Position numbers and translations under genes: made by a program
Shown: one piece after another, positions 24,101 to 30,100 of the stretch
Position numbering within the stretch: position 1 is the first letter of the stretch
Layout: each line of letters starts with the position of its first letter
NCBI RefSeq assembly: GCF_001613365.1
Contig: NZ_BDCF01000029.1
Location: 32,415 to 96,414 of the forward strand
From: Nocardia xishanensis NBRC 101358
Lineage (GTDB): Bacteria; Actinomycetota; Actinomycetes; Mycobacteriales; Mycobacteriaceae
Direction: 5' to 3'
Length of the DNA: 64,000 nt
Notes under the pieces: generated by a model
What the model saw: only the letters and a program-made list of their open reading frames with translations
Databases searched by the model: none
Told to the model about the DNA's origin: nothing

Positions 24101-27100
24101 GGCTCCGGGATCACGACGGCGTCGGAATTCCAATCCGGTGGCAGCGAGTGGACCAGTGGTTCCTCGCCCCCGGCCTGCGAAGCACGCGGCCGACGCCGCA
24201 TGCTGACGCCGAACCAGCCGGGCCGACCAGTGGAAGGTGCTGGTGACTTGGATCGGCCTGTATTCGCGATCCACCGCTGGAACCGATCCACCCCGTCACC
24301 GAAAATCCGTCTCCGCGACTCGCCGGCATCGCCGCCACGCGACGGCTGTGACCGCGCGGCCCCTGCGGGCACCGTCGACTGCTGGTTTTCGCCCTGGGCA
24401 TCGGCATTCACCCCGGTCGGCTCCGACGTATCGACCCTGATATTCAAGGGAGACAGCAACTCGCCTGCCTCGACCGCCGCCTGCGCGGTCGGCAGCAACG
24501 CAGGCGCGGCGATCGAATCGGCGGATCCGGGCGTTGCGGCCTCGGGCTCGAGAGGGTGCTGCGACTTATCGAGATTGCCCGGAAGTCCAGCCGACTCCCT
24601 ACGCACCGCCCGGTGCACCGTGACGACGTAACAGCCACGAGTCAGCCCATAGTGCGTGCGCACGGCCTCCCAGGAATCGAAGGTCGCGAGTCCACCGGTC
24701 CTCGGGTCGTACACCGCCAACATGCCTGCGGGCGTCACGACAGCGGCGAGCACGTCGACGGGAGCCTTGCCTGCGACAGAAGGGTTCCCGAACAACAACG
24801 CGGTTCCCGGCGCGGGCTCGTCGATCGTCGAGCGCCCCTTCGAGATATCGATGCCGGGACCCAGCACTCGCCGCAGAAGGTCGGCCCGATCGCGATCGCT
24901 TCGGGCAGACCAGAACACCTGCCGATCGATCTGCTCCTGAAGGTACTCTTCGGACGCGCCGACCAGGGACGGCAACTGCTCGGGCAGACCGGTGTCCGGC
25001 GATATGCCGATGCTCTCCGGCGACGTCACCGACTCCACGAACTTCAACGCGAGCGCGGCGTTGAAACGTTCGTGCTGGGCGTGGCCCCCCGAACGACTCA
25101 CAGATGGTGCCGTGGTGGCCAGGTATCCCTTGCCTGCCGAACGCAGCCTCAGATACGGATTGGACGCGATGTGCGGAGCGGCCGGCTGAAGTCTGAACTC
25201 GACACTCACCCGGCCGCCGTCGCTCACGGGAGCCGACAAGCCCGCCGGAACGGACGCGCGCCGCGAGTCGACGACGAGATGAGTCAGGTCGCTTCGCTCC
25301 AGAGCGAGGGCGGCCGTATGAAGCCCGTGGGCGTCCGCGACATCTCCGGTCGCCGGGTCGTAGGACGTCACCTCGTTCGTGCCGACCACCAGCGCGTGAA
25401 CGTCTCCACTGGCAGTTCGGTATATCAACCGCACACCCGGTCGAATCACGGCATTCCAGTCCGACGGCATCGAGATCGCCGTGAACGGCTGTTCGTCCGG
25501 CATCCCCATCAGCCGAGCCAGTGAACGCATCCGGTCGCCGACCGACCTCGACCCGTAGTGTTGGACCATCTCTTTCCACTCGGCCGTGTCGACCGAATCG
25601 CCGGCTCGCCCGAAAAGCAGCCAGCGGGCGGCGAATTCGATGTTCAGGAGAGTTCGGTTCGGTGCGGTGCGGGTGCCGAGGGCCGGGTCCTCCGTAAGTG
25701 ACCGAGCATCTGCAGTGCTGGTCGAGTCGATCCGGGGCGATGCCTGCACCGGATCGGTCGGGATTGCGAAACCGTTTGTTGCCGCCGCGGCGCGGCTACC
25801 CGAAGGCGGGCGTTGTTGGTCGGCCGCGCCGTTCGTCAGCCCAGGTTCGCGGTGTACCGGGCCGGTGTCATTCGCCGCGGCGACACGTGTTTCACCGTCG
25901 AATGGGGACTGCGATTCCAGACTGCGGTTCGTGAACAGCGCCTGGGTCACCCCTTCATGCTCGAAGAGGTGGGTGACATCGTCGAGGGTGCCGGACGACC
26001 ATTCGGCCGGCGCTCCGCTGCCTGCGAGGTCCCACACACCACGTTCGGGGAACCACAGGAAGCGAGCCTTCTCCTCGTCTCCGAGCACCATCATGGTGGC
26101 TTGGATCGAATGACTCTTGTCCAGAGCCCGTCTGGTCAATTCTGTCGGGTTCTCCCCGAGGTGCCGCAAGATGCGCTCGTCATCCCAACGCGGGTACTCC
26201 TGCGGTGTCGCCGGTGTCGCGGCCGCCTCGTTCGACGAATCGGCGTCGGTGTGCTCGATGGATTCCGAGCTTGCAGACGCTCGGGGAGCCGGTATCGGCG
26301 GCGGCGAGTCATGTTGCGGCGTACTGCCGGTGAGCGGGGGCGCGTTCGCCGAGTAGACGCCCGGTTTCCGCGAACTCAGGATGTGTTGTTCGACCGCTGC
26401 CTTCTGTTGTGGAGTGGCGATCTTCCGCAGCTCGTCTTCGGCCGCCTTCAGCTCGTTCTCGGCCGCACGCAGCGCACTATCCGCCTTGTCGACCCGCGAC
26501 TCGTTTTCCCTCGTCTGTTCGCTTTCGTGTGCTTTCGATGCCGCTTCGTGCTCGTTCGTGGCGTTTCTGTACTCGGCCGTGGCCTTCTCATACCTCGTGA
26601 CGATCACCTTGACGGCCGCGTGCGGTGCTCTACTGCGGAAGTCCTCGGGTGAGATGTAGTGCCTGGCCTCACCCGGCGTGCCACCGTCCTCCCATCCTTT
26701 GGTCGGATCGCCGCTGCGTGCGGTGCGGTTCTCGACCTGGTGGTTCACTCGTTCCGAATAGGCCGGGCCGCCGCTGATCTTGACCTGGAGTCCGCCGCTC
26801 TCGATGGCGTCCCTGACCGGGGTGATGTCGGTTCCGCGGCCGAGGAGCTTATTGCCGATCAGGATCTTTCCCAATCCACCGGCGGCATCGGTCAGTTCGG
26901 TGAGGCTCTGGTACGCGGCGTCCTTGTTGTTGAATCCGTCGACCCACGCGACGTCGATCACGTCATAGGCGACCTCGAGGCCGCGCGAGTCCGCCGCAGC
27001 TCTCAGTGCCTGGGCCAGGCGTGCGGCATCGGCGTTGTCCATGGCGACGACGAGCTGCGGGCGGCCCTCCTGCACCAATTTCCCGTCGCGCTCCACGAAT

Positions 27101-30100
27101 GACGTGTCGAGAATATCCTCGGCCATGGCCCGGAATTTTTCGTCCTTGTCGCCGAAGTATCTGGCTTCACCCAGCTCCAACTGCGATTTGAAGAACCTTT
27201 CCACCCTGGCTATCGGACCGGTTCCATGCTCCTCGTGCAGGACGCGCTCGACACCGCGAGGGTTGCCTTCCGAGCTCGTGAGCAGGGTGCCCGACGTACC
27301 GGTGAGACGGTCGAAATAGCTGAAGAGCTGGCGGCCGGTGACGCTGATCGAATGTTTCGAATCGGAGGTGACTTCCAAGCCCTCCTTCAATTCCAGATAT
27401 TTGGCGAAACCCGCCCATCTGCTGGAACTCTGCTTCTCCGGGTCGTCCATCAACTGATCGTTGGTCGAGGACGAGATGATCTTGATCTTTCCGGGCGTCC
27501 CATCGCCTTGCTCACTGACGTGATAGTCGGAATTACGCTCCGGACCCCACCATGCCTGCGCGGCGTGGGCGTACTCCACCTCATCCCCGTCCGTGAGTTC
27601 CCTGCCCAGACGAGCTTCCAGCTTCGCCTTGCCCTCAGGGCTCAGCCGAGAGTCGAATATTCCCCGGTGCTCCGGATCCTTGCCGAAGTGCTCAGGCAGC
27701 AGAACCTGCTCGTCCACGGCTTCCCGGAAGGTCCTCCAGGTATTCTCGGCCTGCCTCTTGTACTCGTCGAATCCGCTGTCTTCGGAACCGGTATCCTTCG
27801 GAGCGACGGGCGTCAGGACGTATTGGGACTGCACATCGATCAATTGATCATCCATCTCATCGATGATCACTTCACCGCGTTTGAACGGCTCGAAACGAGT
27901 ATCGGATCCGAATTCTTCCGCAGCACCGTCCAGCCGCTGCTTGTATACGTGCAACGTCTCCGCTTCGTCCAGAGCCGTTTTGAGCAATGCCGCGCGATCA
28001 TCCGACATGCCATTCGCTTTCAGCTTGTCGATCATCGACTGCGCTTCTTTGACCACCCGGAAGCCGTAGTCCTGCGCGGTGCCGATGACGATGAGTTTCT
28101 TACCGTCCTTCGGCGGCTCGAATGGCGCGTCGGAATCCAGGCGGCGAACCTCGATATCGAGGCCGTGTTCCTCCCCGGCGACAAGTTTCAGAAACTCCTG
28201 CTGCATGTGGAGGACCAACGGATCACTGCTGGTCATCACGTGGACGATGCCGTTCTGCATGGCGCTACGCGTCGCCCGCGCGATGACGGTCAGCTCTTTG
28301 CCTTCACCGGTGTCCATCTCGACCGGGCCCCGGTCCAGCAGCATCTCCGCCGTGAGCTGCGTCCACCGCAACACCTTGCCACCGGGACCACCAGCCTCGC
28401 CGCCGGTACCCCGGCGGATCAGTTCCATGAGGGCCACACGGGAATCGGTTTCCGAGCCGTTCTTGATCAGATCCGCCAGGCCCGCTCCGCTGAGCTTTGC
28501 CAACGGACCCTGCCAGTCCGGTCCCGCCAGGTTTTCGTAGTGCTCCCTCAGCGCCTCGGCCGCCGCCTTTGTCGCCTGATACCGCTGGCGCGCTACCTCT
28601 TCGAAAGCTTCGCCCTCGTAGGCCTTCCGCGCTTCGCCACCAACTTTTCCGGCGTCGGCAATGAGCTTGTCGACATTGTCTCGGGCCGGCTTGGCGTCCT
28701 GCACCGCCTTCTCGTAGGCGGCCATGGTCTCGCTGTCGTCCGCCACGGCAGGCTTGCCTGCGTGTGGAGTCCGTTCGGCAGCCGGTGGCCAGTCGCCCTG
28801 TTCCTCCGACGTGTACTTACGGCCGTGCTGGTCGTAGTGATCGAGGCTCGGGTAGTGCTCGCCGAGAGCGGCCTTCACCCGGGCCGGGGCCGGCTTGTAG
28901 GAGCCCGCCCAGTCGAAGACCGCGGTCATCTTCCCGTTCTCGAATTTGGCCTTGAACGCCACGTACACGCCTGCGTTGTGGAACGCCTCGTGCGGCAGAT
29001 CGCTGATGTACCAATTGCCGTCGTGGTCGCCGACCACGGTCCGCATGACCGGGGCTTCGCTCTCGGCCCAGCGCTCGAGCAGCGGCCCGCGGCGCGGTAC
29101 GCCGATCATCGGGGTACCGCGCTCGGGCACCACATCCTGACCGGACTTGGACTTAGGCGGGGTCGACTTCGCCTTCGACGAGTCGTCGGAACCGGCCTTC
29201 GACTTGCTCGACTTCGACTTCGACGAGTCGTCGGAATCGGCCTTCGACTTGCTCGACACCGAGGACGAATCGTCGGAATCGTTCGACTTCCGCACGGTGA
29301 CAGCGCGGTCTTTCGTCCACTGACCGTCGTTCGACACCACGAAGCGGTGCTCGGCACGTTCCTTCTCGGTCAGCCGGTACATACCGCGCGACAGCGGCTC
29401 GTCGTAGCCGCGCACCGATTTGCCGCCGTCGCCGCCGTCCTGATCACCGGACGACGGCTTCTGCCCGAATCCGGGACGTAGCGGCAGATCGTTGCCCTCG
29501 GGCTGCCGGAAGACCTCACGGCCTTCGTGCGGCGACTTGCCGCTCTTGAACAACTCGATCGTCTGCTGGAAGCCGAGTATCTGTCGCAGGAAGGACTTGC
29601 CGCCCGGCCACACCGGTCCGAGCAGACTGGCATCGACCCGGCGCCACCGCACATTGGGCTGAGGGGCCACCCCTGCTTCAGGATTCGTACTGCTCGACTT
29701 TCCGGACCGCGACGCGCTCGTAGTCGAACTGTCGCCGCCGTCATGGCGGGCGCTGCGCGATGCGCTGGACGAACCACCATCACCACCCCGGCCCGTACCA
29801 CGCGATTCAGCAGACGAACTGTCGCCACCATCGCGGCTGGTACTGCGAGAGGTGGTGGACGAACTGTCATCACCATCGCGGCGGGCGCTACGCGACGTGC
29901 CGGACGAACCACCATCACCACCCCGGTGGCCAGCGGCATTGCCGCGCGGGGCGTTCGTATCGGACGTGTTGCGTGCCGCTTCCTTGACCGACGATGTCTT
30001 GTCACCGGTCGGCGAAGTCTTGACCGATGGTGTCTTATCGCCGCCGACAGACTGCGCGGCAACCGATTTGGGGCCCTGCGCGGGCGTCTGTGTATCCGGC

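Noticed and set aside
26632..28404. A genuine secA/secA2 gene or a frame-shifted insertion
   Set aside because: The region is in frame with the rest of the giant protein, lacks a start site, lacks the SecA C-terminal domains and has a changed Walker A.
27226..29481. 751-codon open frame on the plus strand
   Set aside because: Antisense to the SecA-like region and linker of the giant protein; composition is typical of a shadow frame.
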